From positions 3,348,001-3,412,000 of the forward strand of contig CM031562.1 of NCBI GenBank assembly GCA_018466975.1: 64,000 nt of DNA, read 5' to 3'. This DNA is from Sparassis latifolia. Its lineage: Eukaryota > Basidiomycota > Agaricomycetes > Polyporales > Sparassidaceae. Shown piece after piece: positions 34,046 through 46,289 of the stretch (position 1 is the stretch's first letter; the number at the start of each line of letters is the position of its first letter). A program made the position numbers and the translations under genes. The notes beneath the pieces are model-generated. The model saw nothing but the letters and a program-made list of their open reading frames with translations, had not been told where the DNA came from and made no database searches.

Positions 34046-35153
34046 GCGTCCTAATCGAGTAAGTCTTGTGCGCGGGACATCACGTGCTTGTGCGACGCGC
34101 CTGCAAATCGCGTCGAACGGCGAACGCGTGAGTCGTGTTTCGAGCACAAGAAGTCCCCCTGGCGTCCCCGTTCTACTACGCGGCATCTATTCATCATACT
34201 TTCCGATGTTAATATTATTTAAGATTGGTTCCGGGGACTTTTGCTGTCCTATTTGCTCTATATTGGTTTAAGAGGTACGATATGCCTGAGTCCGACTCCT
34301 ACTGACTGACTGACTCGAAATCCTCCCGGACATCCTTACGGTAAGCCAGTACGTACGGGTGTCCATCCCGCTCCGCTTTCGACCATCTAAGCAACACTGA
34401 CGACAGACGTCTATCGTGTTCAGCTACATTCGAACCCCTACGCTAGTATTTGGGAGTGTTTCACTCTTCCAAATTCACTCCTCCATGGACCCCGCTCTGC
34501 GCGGCGACGCTCTACGCATGCAAGCAAGCTCATCCAGCCCTTCGAAATCTCCCGCTCTAACCACCCCTCCACCCACGTTCGCGTACTGCGGGACCCTTGA
34601 GCACCGTCGACAACACCAGCCTGCCACGCTGGTGCCTCCTTCGACTTCCGCACAACAGCCTCATGATAGCGGAACTCCACCTGAAGCTCGCGAGCGTGCA
34701 CATTCCCGCATTTCATCCCTCACTGATTATCTTTACTTAGTTCGGCGACTCCTCCTCTCCAGTTCAACCAGATGCTCGCGAAGAGGCACCTCGCACAACA
34801 TACTGTACATCCCGAGAACGCGAACTCTAAGATAATTGTTAACTGCTCGCATGTTATTATAGCTCCATTGTCCCCTCCAATACATCAATAGCATTGTCTA
34901 TTAACTTTTGTCGGACAGCCCGGCACTGTAAGCGAAGGTTCTGTACCTGCCGTCGTTGATTCATCCACTCTCGTTGAACCACGCGGAGTCGCAAAGCTCA
35001 GAAGACAGGCCTGTGTGTCATTTTTCAATCTTACACTAACGAGATTTGAATTTTCATCGGATGTGCTGCAATGAATCAAACACAGAAAGAGAGTATAAAA
35101 GCATCTGGGGTATACGGATCGCTACATGCTACTCTCCATGTCTACTGTCCTCA
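34046..35153. other. Region without a confident gene
   Basis: A plus ORF at 34416-34835 contains a Ser/Pro-rich stretch from an internal ATG at 34484 (MDPALRGDAL) and could be a first exon, but no following exon is recognisable. The sequence near 34303 has a short GACTGACTGACT run. Nothing else was found. Confidence 0.35.
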
Positions 35154-35440
35154 CTAGTGGATGGTGGAAGTGATGGTAGACACCGAAGTCGAAGTTAACA
35201 CATCGGTGGAGGTCGCGGACGCCGTAATCGTGGAGGTACGAGTGGACGTCACTGGAGTCGTGGTAACGGACTGCACATCGATCGTTCGCGTGCTCGTCAC
35301 GTAGACGGTGGTGTAGACGTAAACTGATAACAGAAATAGCAGGTGAGCGCAGGTTGGAGTTTGATATTATCAGACTTACCGGCATTGACACCAGAAGCCA
35401 CGAGGACCGCCGCTGCGAGAATGCTCTTGCTGAAGTACAT
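35154..35440 (-). CDS. Small secreted Thr/Ser-rich protein (SSP1)
   Basis: Start ATG 35440. The first exon encodes a signal peptide (MYFSKSILAAAVLVASGVNA); an intron of about 55 nt (GTAAGT donor near 35381, TTATCAG acceptor) leads to a second exon rich in Thr, Ser and Val (VYVTSTRTIDVQSVTTTPVT ... STITSTIH) with stop at 35154. The mature product of about 55 residues lacks cysteines and is a likely O-glycosylated surface or cell-wall peptide. A TATA box lies about 95 bp upstream. It shares size, intron position and composition with the gene at 37517, so the two are likely related. Function unknown. Confidence 0.7.
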
Positions 35441-35530
35441 GATGAATAGTAAGCGAGGTGGTGTAGAATAGGTATGTGTGTTTAAAGTGTGTGCGAGATG
35501 AGTGTGATAATTTTCTGTCAAAGTTCATAG

Positions 35531-35541
35531 GTTTATATACC
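35531..35541 (-). promoter_or_regulatory. TATA box of SSP1
   Basis: GGTATATAAAC on the minus strand, about 91-101 bp before the SSP1 start codon. The spacing suits a core promoter with a short 5' UTR. Confidence 0.5.
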
Positions 35542-37516
35542 TTTCGACGGTGCCATTAGCACTTTCCAGCCCCTCTCGACGGAAGCGGATTCGCGGCAGC
35601 AGAATTTGCATCCGCGCTCATTGGTCGAAGTGCCAATGGATAGTCACCGTCCGAATGCCGGATCCGCCAGCCGCTGCAGGTCGTCCCGTCCTCCGGAAGT
35701 GAGCCCAATGTGGCACACCCCGCTACGGTGCTGACGGTGTCCAATATCTTCCTTCCGATGTTAGGACCGACGGCGGTCGTTATCCACGTTCCCCCGAATC
35801 GGCGGATTTCCACTCCCTGTTGTGGACATCTCGATTCGAGGCGGCTATACCACGATCGTCCAGGCAGCAGTCAAATCGATCACTTGTAGTTTTCGATCAA
35901 CGTCCCGAGTGCTGTGTGGTTCGCCTTCCTTCCCGTTTACCTTGCCCATTTGTTCTGCATGAAGTTGTAGTGTACATGGTCCGCAGGCGCCATCTAACAC
36001 ACGCGTTCTGCATAGCAGTGGTCCCTCATTATCCAGGAGGATCATGTAGCAACTTACTAGTCATCCGCCGTCGTGATTTTTATATATAATCCAGTTTGTT
36101 TTGCTACTGACCTACATCAAATTTATCCCTGCCACGAGTGGACGCTCCGTCGGCGTTAAGAGATATTCCGATCGAACCTCACCAGGAACGGATATGGAAG
36201 GAAGTGTGTAATTTGAAATACATCGATGCGTCGTGCCCGACGCGTCCGCAGGCAGCTTGGTCCTGATTATTGGGAGCCATGAGTGTATTCATGGGTGCCA
36301 ACGCATAGTGACGGAAAGCAAGCGTCAAAAAAATCGCGCCTGCTTACTGAAGACGTTCACCTCTGCATCGGAAAGGTCCCACACTGTTCGTCGTCGCAGC
36401 CACCTTGGCACTTCTTTCAACATGCCATATATCCCGACCTCGTAGCATCCCGTACCCCGTCGCTGGCTGCAGGATCCTTTACAAGAATTCCTCGGGTCTA
36501 AAGCATCATGTTGATGGAATGCACTCGACCACTTTACGACCCTCGTCAAGTCGCCATGCTAGAAGCGCAGCCGAACTAACTGGGGACAAGGTACACCTCG
36601 ACACGGAATATGACATGGGCCATGCAGCAAGAAACTACCCGGTTAACGACAGCCCGCCAGCGGGCCCTGGGAACGAGGACGTTGATTGAGGACATACCCG
36701 CACTGCGCTTTATCCGTAATTGAATGGTATGTTGTTGCACTCAATTCCTTGTATTCTTTGGCTAAAACTCATCTTCTCCAATGAATTTTCAGGTAGACCA
36801 TGCGATATTCACGGTCAATATGTTCTTCGAGGTACCTCGCCGCGTCTGCGATGCAGTATCTTCGTGTCCGGTTCACTCACAGGGATGTCTCTACTTGCGT
36901 CTCGCATCGGCTATCTGCTGCATGGAGTGACCTCATCTCTTCTCTTATCAACCGTTCTATCCTTGCCCGTACTCGCGGAGTCCATCATGGTAAAGGCCCT
37001 GGATACCTGTTCTCCCGAGCGGTACACCTGTGCGAATCTTTCTCTTCTCTGTGTCACCTTGAGCCTTAGGAGGAAGCACGCCTACTCTCTGGCACTTATA
37101 GTGACTATCAGAGTTCGTGGATTCCAATTCTGATTTTTCGCACACACATTGTCAGGCTTGATCGAAATGCCAGGCTTGCACAGAATGTCAGCCTTGATCA
37201 AAATAGTCGAGAAACCAATGCCCTCGGCTGGCATGTTCCAGACGCCGTATTCGACGGCGGAAGGCTTCATTTGGACGTGCCGCGCGGGTCGAGCTCGAAT
37301 TATTTCCGCGCGCCCGTCTTTTCCGCAACCGGTCGGCTTGCGAAGGGTCCGAGTCTCCGCCTGTCCGCAATGAAGGCAGAATATCCAAGTAGGACGCGAG
37401 CCAGGGGATCCAGGTATAAAGTCCAGCTCGACGACGGCCAGAAACCATCAACTCGAATTCTCTTCATCGTCCACATATCCTCACATAACACCCACTATCA
37501 ACTCAATCTTAATAAG
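35542..37516. other. Region without a confident gene
   Basis: Only short frames on both strands; the longest (plus 36720-37133) has no recognisable domain. A GTATAAAG motif at about 37414 on the plus strand, roughly 100 bp before the ATG at 37517, is a likely TATA box of the next gene. Confidence 0.4.
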
Positions 37517-37820
37517 ATGATGTTCCCTAGCACTCTTTCGCTCGCTGCTGTTCTTGCCGCCTGCTCCGTGGCGTTTGGTACGCACCCATTTCCTGGTTTT
37601 CCATGCATAGTCTAATAGTCACGTAGCGAGCCCTGCCGGCGCGTCTACTACGACGGTCACGTTTATCAAAAGCATCAACACCGTGGCATACGACACTACC
37701 ACTACGGTCACCGCGACTTCTTATGCTACGTCTACCGTCCCGAGAACTACAACATTCACTAGCACCACGACGACTACGACTGTGACGCCGACTACAACTA
37801 CGACTTACGTGATCATATAG
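37517..37820 (+). CDS. Small secreted Thr-rich protein (SSP2)
   Basis: Start ATG 37517 with a signal peptide (MMFPSTLSLAAVLAACSVAFG). A 47-nt intron (GTACGC donor at 37579, CACGTAG acceptor) joins to ASPAGASTTTVTFIKSINTV and then an almost pure Thr/Val/Tyr repeat ending YVII, stop at 37818-37820. The mature peptide is about 62 residues and cysteine-free. The gene layout matches SSP1: signal-peptide exon, intron, Thr-rich exon. A heavily O-mannosylated wall or secreted peptide is a reasonable inference; no activity is known. Confidence 0.7.
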
Positions 37821-38304
37821 GCGCATAATCACTCCAGTTGTTCTGTTATGGACATGTTATGGACATAGAGTTCGCATGTATTGATTAGATTACTATTATC
37901 TCCACTTCCTTCGCTTGAGGCATGCGCAAATTTGAGTCCTGATCAGAAACTCACGTGTAAGGACATTTAACCATAACTCTCCATCTCAGCCAAAATTCTC
38001 GCTTGCAAATCTCGTTAAATAATTCATTGCAAGTGTTTTACACTGATCTAAGTGGAAGAAAACATTTGTATGAAGACTTCATAACTGATCGAAATCTGAC
38101 ACGATGATCCATATTTGTACACTTTCACTGTTTACCCGTAGCTTGGAATGTAAATGTCGTTGTCAAGTCGTGTCCACACAGTCTCAATGACTCCTGCCCA
38201 AATGCCGCAGGATACGTGAGTACGATGAGAGCTTCTGGCAGTTCGGGATGGGTGGATATCCTCTTCCGCGCCCGATCTTCCGCTTGGGAGGTGGAGAGGA
38301 TGCT

Positions 38305-38322
38305 GCTTATATGCATATAAGC
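38305..38322. repeat. Perfect 18-bp palindrome GCTTATATGCATATAAGC
   Basis: Self-complementary sequence that doubles as a TATA-like element about 70-85 bp upstream of the signal-peptide ATG at 38390. It could be a core promoter or a dimer-binding site. Confidence 0.5.
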
Positions 38323-38389
38323 TCAACGGATGCGAAGAGATGTCAACCACACCGCACATTACTCACACAATCGATAAACGCAATCCATC

Positions 38390-38458
38390 ATGTTCGTAGT
38401 CAAGGCATTTCCTTTCGCAGTGCTCCTGCTTGCCTCAAGTCAGTGGACTCGGTCGTGA
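38390..38458 (+). pseudogene. Signal-peptide exon, possible SSP3 remnant
   Basis: Twenty-two codons starting MFVVKAFPFAVLLLASS, hydrophobic like a signal peptide, then TGA at 38456. A GTCAGT donor at 38440 would allow splicing, but I could not find a convincing next exon. Its position beside SSP1 and SSP2 suggests a decayed relative. Confidence 0.3.
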
Positions 38459-40578
38459 TTATCAAATTGGTGGACATCATCCGATTTCACCACGACAACA
38501 ACGAGGTTTCCCTCCAGTAGTTCCGCTCCACTCGTTCGCCTAGACTGTAGAGTATATCACCTGGACGTGGGGTGTGTCTTGCAGAATGAACCCTCTATAT
38601 CCAATTGTAAATATGTTCGAATGGTGAGAACTCACTGGCTCAAGCCAGAATGGAAGCTCGATGCAAGGAAGTTGTTCCAAGTCGTTTGCGTGCTCAGTTA
38701 CTTGGGTCAATGTCATCCATCTCACATACGACGAACTCACTGCTTAAGGCTTATCGCGTCCGGTCCTCACCCATAATCACGATTCAGCCATAATATATAT
38801 GATGCCAAGGATGTGTATGGAGATCGTCAGCCGGACTTGTGAGTGCCACATCTGGCGTCTGCAGGGCCGAAGGGTCAATATGAAAATAGTGCTATTTTGT
38901 TGTACCCACCCTTACGGACCGTGAGTATGGCATCCTAATTTGTGTTCGGATTGAATTTTGCGCGAATGAAAATCCCAATGAGCATCATTTTGAATTTGGA
39001 CTCTGCCTGTGCGTAAGTCGCATAGAGAAGCCGTATCTTTAGTTCCGACCAGCATCGTCAGGAGGACTGTGACGCTGACGATGTATGTTACCGGTACCGG
39101 GGTAGTAGTCAAATTACCGAGGCGGCTACCGTGTCCTGCAGATATCTGAGTGGAGTCAGAGAGTTCTCAGGCCCTGATTATGCAGCAAAATATTAACACT
39201 TTCGCGACTATGACCTTACTACGCCCGATCGCTCCACGCATGTAGCGATCCTGCGAAACTGCATTCAGATGGTGAGCGTCCCTGCGATACTGCATTCAAT
39301 ACGCGCAGACTTTTCAAAATTCAGCATCGCAAGTCGTGTGAGCATTAGTATCTGCTGTTTGCGTACCTGCGTATGTTTACTTGCACAACGTCGCGATGAT
39401 GTACACGGTCGATCGTCAAACTCTGGCTCACACTCACAAGCAAGCTTCACATCCGCGGTGCATGTGTGGCAGTACTAGGTGCTCTCACGAGAAAACCAAT
39501 GTCTGGCTACGCCAGAAGAAAGTAGCACCTCGGCAAGTGCGGTTTCAGCACTGCCCCGGAATAATTACGATCCAGGTCGGAGATCAAGGAAGAGCCGTAC
39601 ACATACCGTCTTTATTTGTGAGGACCTTATCTGCTGAAATACCGACACTGCGCCTAGGTGAGAGACGCAGTACATGTTCTTTCCTGTGGACAGCCTCGGT
39701 GTCAACGGTGGGTCCCGAGCGCCAACTTTAGACCTTCACCGGCGGTGGAATTTTATGCTGAGCGTCCGGTGTTACACTGCGAAACTTCCGTCCTCACATT
39801 CTTCGCGCTGGATTCCGGCGCAATTGAGACGTGCACAGGCGATGTCACGCACGAATAACCACCCAGGGAAAAAACCTACAGTGAAACTGCGAACGCGCGA
39901 TCTTCGTGCGGTCTGTCGGACCAATCGAAGGGATGGAATCCACCGCCACGATGCTCAGAAGTCAAGACGTCAGGGTGAAGTCCTTCGACTGCGGCCGATA
40001 CTTCTGAAAGTAATGATGCGTGAACTATGCACCGAGAGAGCATGTGCAGCACCGTACATCTTCCGGTAACGCATGCGGACACAATACACGTCCTCGGCTG
40101 TCGCAGGAGAGTAGTATGGTAGAGCGTTGTTGAACGTCGACGAATTCAAGGCCACGTCGGAACATATTATCAGATAACGAATCTCCGGATCCGCATCTTT
40201 TCGCAAAGTCTGAATGGATCACGATCGCCATAACCAAGTTCCTTGCTCACAGCTTCACCAGTGCATCATCAGATTGTTGATCCCTGTCTACAGAGACGCG
40301 ATCCGTTTGCACGGGTAGGTAGGTTACCGGCATTGTGTCTACTAGGACATCGAGACGATACAGCGAGTGATCATGATACACAAACGGCACAGCGATTGCA
40401 CGCACATCGCAAAGTGAAGAATAACGCTGATAACAGCGACGAAGGTATCGGGTGCCGAAACGACCAATAAGTACGGAGGATATCGATAAAGAGTCGGGCG
40501 TGACTACGCACAGCCAGGGCGGATCAACCACCCCATAAAGCGAGAAGATAAATGAGGAGGGGGACGACCACGCCGCGT

Positions 40579-42086
40579 CTAGCAGCCGCCATCGAACCCG
40601 GCCGCCTCGCGGATCGAGTCTAGCAGAATGTCGTTATAGTCGCCCGCGGCCTCCCACATCGCGAAGCCGCGCAGGTTCGTAGACTTGATATAATCGCCCT
40701 TGGCGGCGAACGAAGCCGCGTCGTCGAACGAGACCATCACCAACGACGTCTCGTTGTAAACATACGGCTGCAAGGCTACTAGTCAATCACGCATTGGGGG
40801 ATAAAATGCCATCACCTACAGTCTGACTGCACTCGTCGAAGCGGTAGTCGATGCCTTCCACGACCGAGCCGTTGGGGTATAGCCAGCCCTCGCCGACGAG
40901 CCCGCGGAACTGGAACACGCCTGTGTAACCAGACGTCACGCCACACACGTCGGTGTTGCTCGCAGCGTCCCAGCTGTCGCCCGCAGGTTGCGTGGAGGTG
41001 AACGCGGGGTAGGCTGCGAGCGCCTGGCCGTCGCAGTCGAACGCGTTGCTCGCCTCAACCTGGAAGGAGTGCCCGTACGAGGCGACGCCGAGCACGAGCT
41101 GGTGCGCCGGCATTCCCGCCGCGGTCCACGCAGCAACAGCGCTCACCGCGCTTCCCTGCTGGTCCTGCTGTGACGCGCAGGTGTCGTTCAACGGCGCGTT
41201 GGGGCCGACGGCGGTGTCCCAAGTGCCCCAGACGTCGTAGTTCATGATGTGGATCCAGTCGAGAACGTCCGCGAACCCGGAGACGTCCGTAAGAGCGGTC
41301 CCGTTGGGGCCCTTCCAAGGCGTGAGGGAAGTGGAGGCCGTGAGGGTGAGATTCGATCCGACTGGGTCGGCTCGGAGAGCCTGCAGGAAAGAGAGGAAGT
41401 TCGTCGCATCGTCTGGAGACTGAGCGTTACAGCCGATGCCATCTGCGTTGGGGTATTCCCAACTGGGGAGATGTGAGGATGGAAGAGGGGAACGACGGAG
41501 AAGATACGCACTCAAAGTCGACACCGTCCAGGCTGTAGTTCTGAACAAAGTTGGTGATGGTCTGAACAAACGCCGTACGATTCTCTTCAGTGGCTACATT
41601 GTCGGAGAAGGATCGTGATCCACTCCAACCACCGACAGAAATCAATGCTTTGACACCCTGAAACAAAGATGAGTTATACAGGAATCAAAACCAGAATCTG
41701 GAACGTACGTTCTCGTGGGCAGTGGAGACGAAGACGGGCAGTACATTGGGATCGGAGTCTGTCAAGGAGACCTCTCCCGTGCTGGGAGCTGTGAGACTAT
41801 AATTTCGATGAGAATCAGTTCGACGGCGCGGGGCGGTGTTCACTTACGCGAAGGCGTATGTCATGTGGGTGTACTTGTCCCAGCTGACGTTCGCGACAGG
41901 AAGGTATTCGCTATGCCAGCCAGTATACCATGCAGTGGCGACCATGTCGACGGTCGCATTAGCAGTCGGGGCAGCATCTCGAGCTTGCAGAGCGTGATGA
42001 CGCGCGAAGGAGTGATGCCTCGCGAAGGAGTGACTTGCGTGCACTGAGGAAAGAGCAAGGAACGGCAGCGCAAAGAGAGACAGCAT
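40579..42086 (-). CDS. Secreted GH18 chitinase
   Basis: Endo-type chitinase hydrolysing beta-1,4-GlcNAc links, acting at the cell wall or outside the cell. Start ATG 42086 with a signal peptide (MLSLFALPFLALSSVHA) and a His-rich stretch with a short repeat (SFARHH twice). The TIM barrel follows: WYTGWHSEYLPVANVSWDKYTHMTYAFA, ALISVGGWSGSRSFS, then the active site. There an intron splits an Asp codon (41519-41466), so the spliced motif is DGVDFDWEYP with the catalytic Glu in WE. IMNYDVWGTWD, the YGHSF segment and FAMWEAAGD complete the family pattern. Stop at 40581-40579. Five or six exons, about 440 residues; no chitin-binding module is visible. Confidence 0.93.
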
Positions 42087-43997
42087 GGCGAGCGTCGTGA
42101 AAAAAGAATGGAGGGGAAGAGAACTGGCGATTATAACCAGATGTTGAAGTTTTAGAGAGAGTAATTAAGCGCTTATTTACACGCCCGCGTTGCTTCCACA
42201 TAGCCTCGACTTCAGCGCTCAGCGTGCATCGACTCGAAGCATGTGCTAATTGGTTTCACCCCCAAATCAGTTGACAACCAAAACATCTCTGGGCCGCAGA
42301 TAATTGTTATGCTTGCGGTTCCTGTCACCCTGTATGTGCACATCGAGTGCCAGTGGCTACGACCACCTCCATATACACTCGGACAAGTCCGACCAGAAAA
42401 CGGTTTGAACATCGTGTTCTGCGACTACCTCATGGTCTTGCGGTGAGTTTTCCCTCGGTTTTTTTTTTCAGGGTTGCGGATGTAAAAGCATCGTGCGGCG
42501 TGCATGCATTTCAGATCAATCGGGTCTTCCTCCGTCAACTTCCTGACAAATCGTGACAATAGCCTGCCATTGTATTCGACTTGGAGCTCGAATCCTGCCA
42601 CCGAGGATTGTTCATGAGGTGTTAGATGCCATCCTCGTCTTCTTCAAGTTGTCCGGAATATCATCTTCTCTAACATTGCGTCAAGAGGTGAGCTTCGTTC
42701 AGGTCATTGCGGAGATGACACCAGCAGGCGGCAGAGAGTCATGGAAATCTAAGTCCGACGTTGGGCGCAACGATGCTTACGCATGTCCAGAATGTTCAAC
42801 TGACGTATCCCTCGCCGCAGGGACGGGTAAAGTATGCATGGCACTCCGTGGTAAGAGGGTCAGAGGAAGAGGAGATTGAATTACTGAGTCGCCTTCCTCA
42901 AGCTCCGTCCACGACTTCGCTGTCTGCCCCCTGCATTCGCCCGTGTTCTGGCGTTTGACTCGCTTTTTCTGGTGCTCGGATTCCCAATATTCACCACCGT
43001 GGTCTACAGATGTCCTTATCCTCGCGTAGGTGCTGAGGGTACGCACACTTCCATCTAGCCAATGGAGTAATGCTGATACTGAACTGCGAGTCATCCATGG
43101 CGAAGCGCAGGCATCCTAATCAAACATACTTAAATTCATATTGAGCACGCACAGATAGCCAGTCACTATGTTCCTGCCATTCCGTGATAAAGTGGACGTG
43201 TATTTGGGATGCACCATTGGACCTCGGTAGCAGGATGCGAGTGGCTAAGCATCGATCTCTGCATTAACTCGAAATGCCGGTGGAGGAAACTAGGACCGAA
43301 TTCGCCAAAGACTTTGACCAGGATCTCACTCCTTAGAAACGACCGGCGCACCGCATCAAATGACACCGGACATTGCTTGCAAGCAGCACGCCAACGACGA
43401 GAACGAGAGCGAAGAGGACGCGAAGGGGGATGGGGCGATCCAGAACCGCTCGTCTTTTTATACTGTAGCTGTGCCTGTCAAAGTGTACGGTAGAAATGAC
43501 AATACCTGGGTGTTATGAGCTAGCAATGACGCTCTGGCGAGAGCGGAGTAAGACTTGGACCAGGCTTAGTACTGTAGTTGTAACCAGTGTTAAAGTGCGC
43601 GTGACGTCACTATGTAGAGAGTATAACGCCGTAGAATATACGAGGACAACGTTCGCACACGTACGGGGAAACAATTGATAGGATTGTGAAAGTTGCCCAA
43701 TGAAAGCGGCACGTTGCTCAGTGCCTACATGATGACCGCCCCCAAGTTTGAGGGCGGTTCTCTCGGAGAACGTTCATAGGAACTGCACCCTTTCAACTAC
43801 CCGCCAGTTTTTAAACAAACAATCATCCGGTAATTCGGCCAGAAATTGGCGGAAAGGCTTCGCGTCGAGGTCACATGATGCACCACCACGTTTGGATTCA
43901 TCAAAGTAACTTCCCCCCTCGTGTATCACAGCATGTATCGTGCTCCGGTAGACCTTGACTTGCACTCTGCATCTACACGTCCATTCCTCGTTCTAGG
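42087..43997. other. Region without a confident gene
   Basis: Upstream of the chitinase start there is about 1.9 kb with only short open frames (plus 42553-42879 is the longest). A small GC-rich hairpin GACCGCCC...GGGCGGTT lies near 43734-43760. No protein domain is recognised. Confidence 0.4.
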
Positions 43998-45365
43998 ATG
44001 GAAATGTATCCAAGTCCAACCTCAGGGGAAGCTCCCGGCCCTCCTCCATACAATGAACCCAGGAGCTGCAATTCGGAGAAGCTCAAGGAGAGCTTCTCGC
44101 TAATCGTGCACAACCAACTCGATATCCAGAGGTTGTTTAGATCAGTCGCTGGGCAACTTGAGAACACGAACCAGATCGGTGAAGACCATCCACTCTGCAA
44201 CGAATGGAACGGGTTAAGACAGGTGAGCCTGCGTGCGTGAGGGGATAAATGGTTCTGATGCCTCTCGCAGACACATCGCAAGCTCTACCGTGATTCACAG
44301 CAGAATGCCGCTCAATGTGCTAGCTTTCTCAACAGTGAGCAGATCGATGATCGGCACTTCAACGACGTTCTAACCTCGTGCTAGATTACGCTGTCATACT
44401 TATCCCACTGTCACGATCCTCCATGTCGCTGCGAGAGAAGAGGTTTATGATCGAGAAGTTCTTGGAGGTGAGCGGTCGTGGATCTCCGGAGTTAATTAAT
44501 TCACATGTATGCTCAGGCAATACCTGCACATCTCAACAGCGCGAAGAAAATCACTGAGAGATTTCACGAGCTAGGAAAGGAGGTTGAAGGATTTCAGCTG
44601 AAGGTTGCCAGTGCCCTTCGTACCAAAGCGGAGTCCTCGGGGTTTTTTGAGAACTTGTGGACCGGCTTGGAAGAGTGAGCTTCGCTACTCCATTTATCCC
44701 CTAGATGTCTCACAATCCGCAGGCTCTGTATGTCCATATGGCAGGTGAGTGGAATCTTACAATTCTCACTACGCTCTCTCATCGTTTTTCTATGTAGGCG
44801 CTCAGGAAGCTGCTTGTCCAAATTGTGGACACATTCAGGGCGATGCTTTCACACATCCAGACCGTCCGCTTCTCCTGCGGTAATTCTTCTCGTTGATCCT
44901 ACGTTACACTGGCTGATATCGCTGACAGTCGGCATTCGCATAGACATTGAAATGAGGCGATGTGCGTTCCAATTCTGCCTCTTTGTTGGTCTTGTATTTA
45001 AGTCGCTTTAAACAGACACTCCACTCACGTCGCACACGCCTCAACCTTCATCCAGAACCGTTGCGCGGCAAGTTAAGGAGGACTGCAAGGAAATCAGCGA
45101 TAACCTTTCGGTCTTCGAGGATGCATGGCATGTTGTCGGGCTCTCCTGTAGCGAGCTCCTGTTTAGTGTGGCTATGGCTAAGAGTCTGGCGGTACGTTCT
45201 CTTTTGTTTTGGCAGTCCAACCTGGAAAAATGGTTTATCGGATTACTCTATTTCTAGCCCATCCCGGTGGCGTGCGACAGGAACCTGAAGTCGGTAGAAG
45301 CGACGTACCTCCCCTTGGTGGAATGTTTGCGCGCGTATTCCACTGGGCAGCCACCTGAATTCTAG
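43998..45365 (+). CDS. Hypothetical alpha-helical protein
   Basis: I do not recognise a named family. A consistent spliced frame runs from ATG 43998 (MEMYPSPTSGEAPGPPPYNE) through introns near 44223-44270, 44335-44384, 44466-44518, 44675-44721, 44743-44797, 44882-44929, 44975-45018 and 45193-45258 to TAG 45363-45365. Exons encode long charged helices (EKRFMIEKFLEAIPAHLNSA, KEVEGFQLKVASALRTKAES, VKEDCKEISDNLSVFEDAWH), so the product of roughly 300 residues is mostly coiled or bundled. There is no signal peptide. A second helical gene lies 600 bp downstream in the same orientation. Confidence 0.55.
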
Positions 45366-45863
45366 TCGTCGCAGACACTGTGATGGACTCTTTCGCTCCC
45401 CCATTTCTTGGCCCATTGTCTTCATCGACCATCCTCTGTTTTGTCCCCTGTCTGAGTAGTTTGATCGTCCATTGTCCACCCCACACATTTGGAATCGGAA
45501 TACACGTGTATAGTACATTACTCATTGAACACTGCTCGCGACCAGTGCAAAGAAGCCTGATGTGTGGAATCAGCCACAGACGCGTCGTGTGCGGCACGTG
45601 TGGGCGTCCGGACCTTGGCAGAATCACCTCCTGGCACTCCTCCCGGCTGAGCACCATCACGACAATGCACTTTCTCCAATAGCGGTATGTCAATCGATGA
45701 GAGACATTCTCGAGCCTATTATCCTGATTTCTGTACTCGGTGATGAGTGGCGAGTGGCGAGTCTCTGGGCATTCTCCGCGAGCTCTGGTAGTCCGAACGC
45801 GTCTTTATCCTCAGATTTTTGTGGCTGGAGAGTCCGAAAACGCTCCTCATTATCTGCGGGGAG

Positions 45864-45873
45864 TATATATATG
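45864..45873 (+). promoter_or_regulatory. TATA box upstream of the 45962 gene
   Basis: TATATATATG about 90 bp before the start codon at 45962, in a standard position for a fungal core promoter. Confidence 0.5.
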
Positions 45874-45961
45874 ACATGAGTGCGGTGAGGTTGTCACCAC
45901 TCACGTTTTACTTTCACCTACTCGCTCTCCCCAACTCACCACCATATCAACTGCATTCGAT

Positions 45962-46289
45962 ATGCCCCGTCAAATCGTGACGGCACAAGAGGCCATGTAT
46001 CTCAAGAGTGCGATAGACGAGTTGGGGGAGCAGGTGTCAGCCTTGATGGCTGACCTTAATGGCCGCGGGCCGGTCCCGCAGTGGAAGGCTGCCTATTGGC
46101 AGGTCCATGAGCAGCTCCGCGTAGTTGGGCACAACGTCTATGGCTTTGTGCCCACGGCGAGTGGGGCGCAGGAGATGCGCACATCTTTTGAGCGGTTCGT
46201 TATGGATATGTGTGCCTTCACTGCGACTCACCTCGATAATTGTTGCACAGGCTCACTGAATCGATGAACAGAATGAGTTCCTCCGCATA
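45962..46289 (+). CDS. Hypothetical small helical protein
   Basis: Start ATG 45962 (MPRQIVTAQEAMYLKSAIDE). The unspliced frame stops at 46265, but GTGTGCC at 46209 and TTGCACAG at 46250 form a good 42-nt intron whose removal gives VMDMLTESMNRMSSSA and a stop at 46287-46289. The 95-residue product is helical and soluble-looking, with no signal peptide or known motif. Tandem placement after the 43998 gene is noted, but no sequence similarity is obvious by eye. Confidence 0.5.

Larger units (their letters stand above)
37821..40578. other. Region with a possible third SSP remnant, otherwise no gene
   Basis: At 38390 a plus-strand ATG begins a signal-peptide-like exon (MFVVKAFPFAVLLLAS) followed by GTCAGT; a Thr run (DFTTTTTR) lies in another frame near 38483, and a VTLTMYVTGTGVVV-like stretch occurs near 39065. 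This may be a degraded third member of the secreted family. A perfect 18-bp palindrome is at 38305-38322. From 39270 to 40575 the small frames on both strands have no recognisable domain. Confidence 0.35.

Noticed and set aside
34300..34320. GACTGACTGACT run as a possible second hAT end
   Set aside because: There is no CAGTG-type terminus, no inverted partner and no target duplication nearby.
42575..42605. CTCGAATCCTGCC resembling a tRNA T-arm
   Set aside because: The B-box is imperfect (AGCTCGAATCC) and no acceptor or anticodon stem can be formed nearby.
43734..43760. GC-rich hairpin as a terminator
   Set aside because: It is an isolated short stem with a mismatch, in a eukaryotic genome where hairpin terminators are not expected, and not at a gene end.
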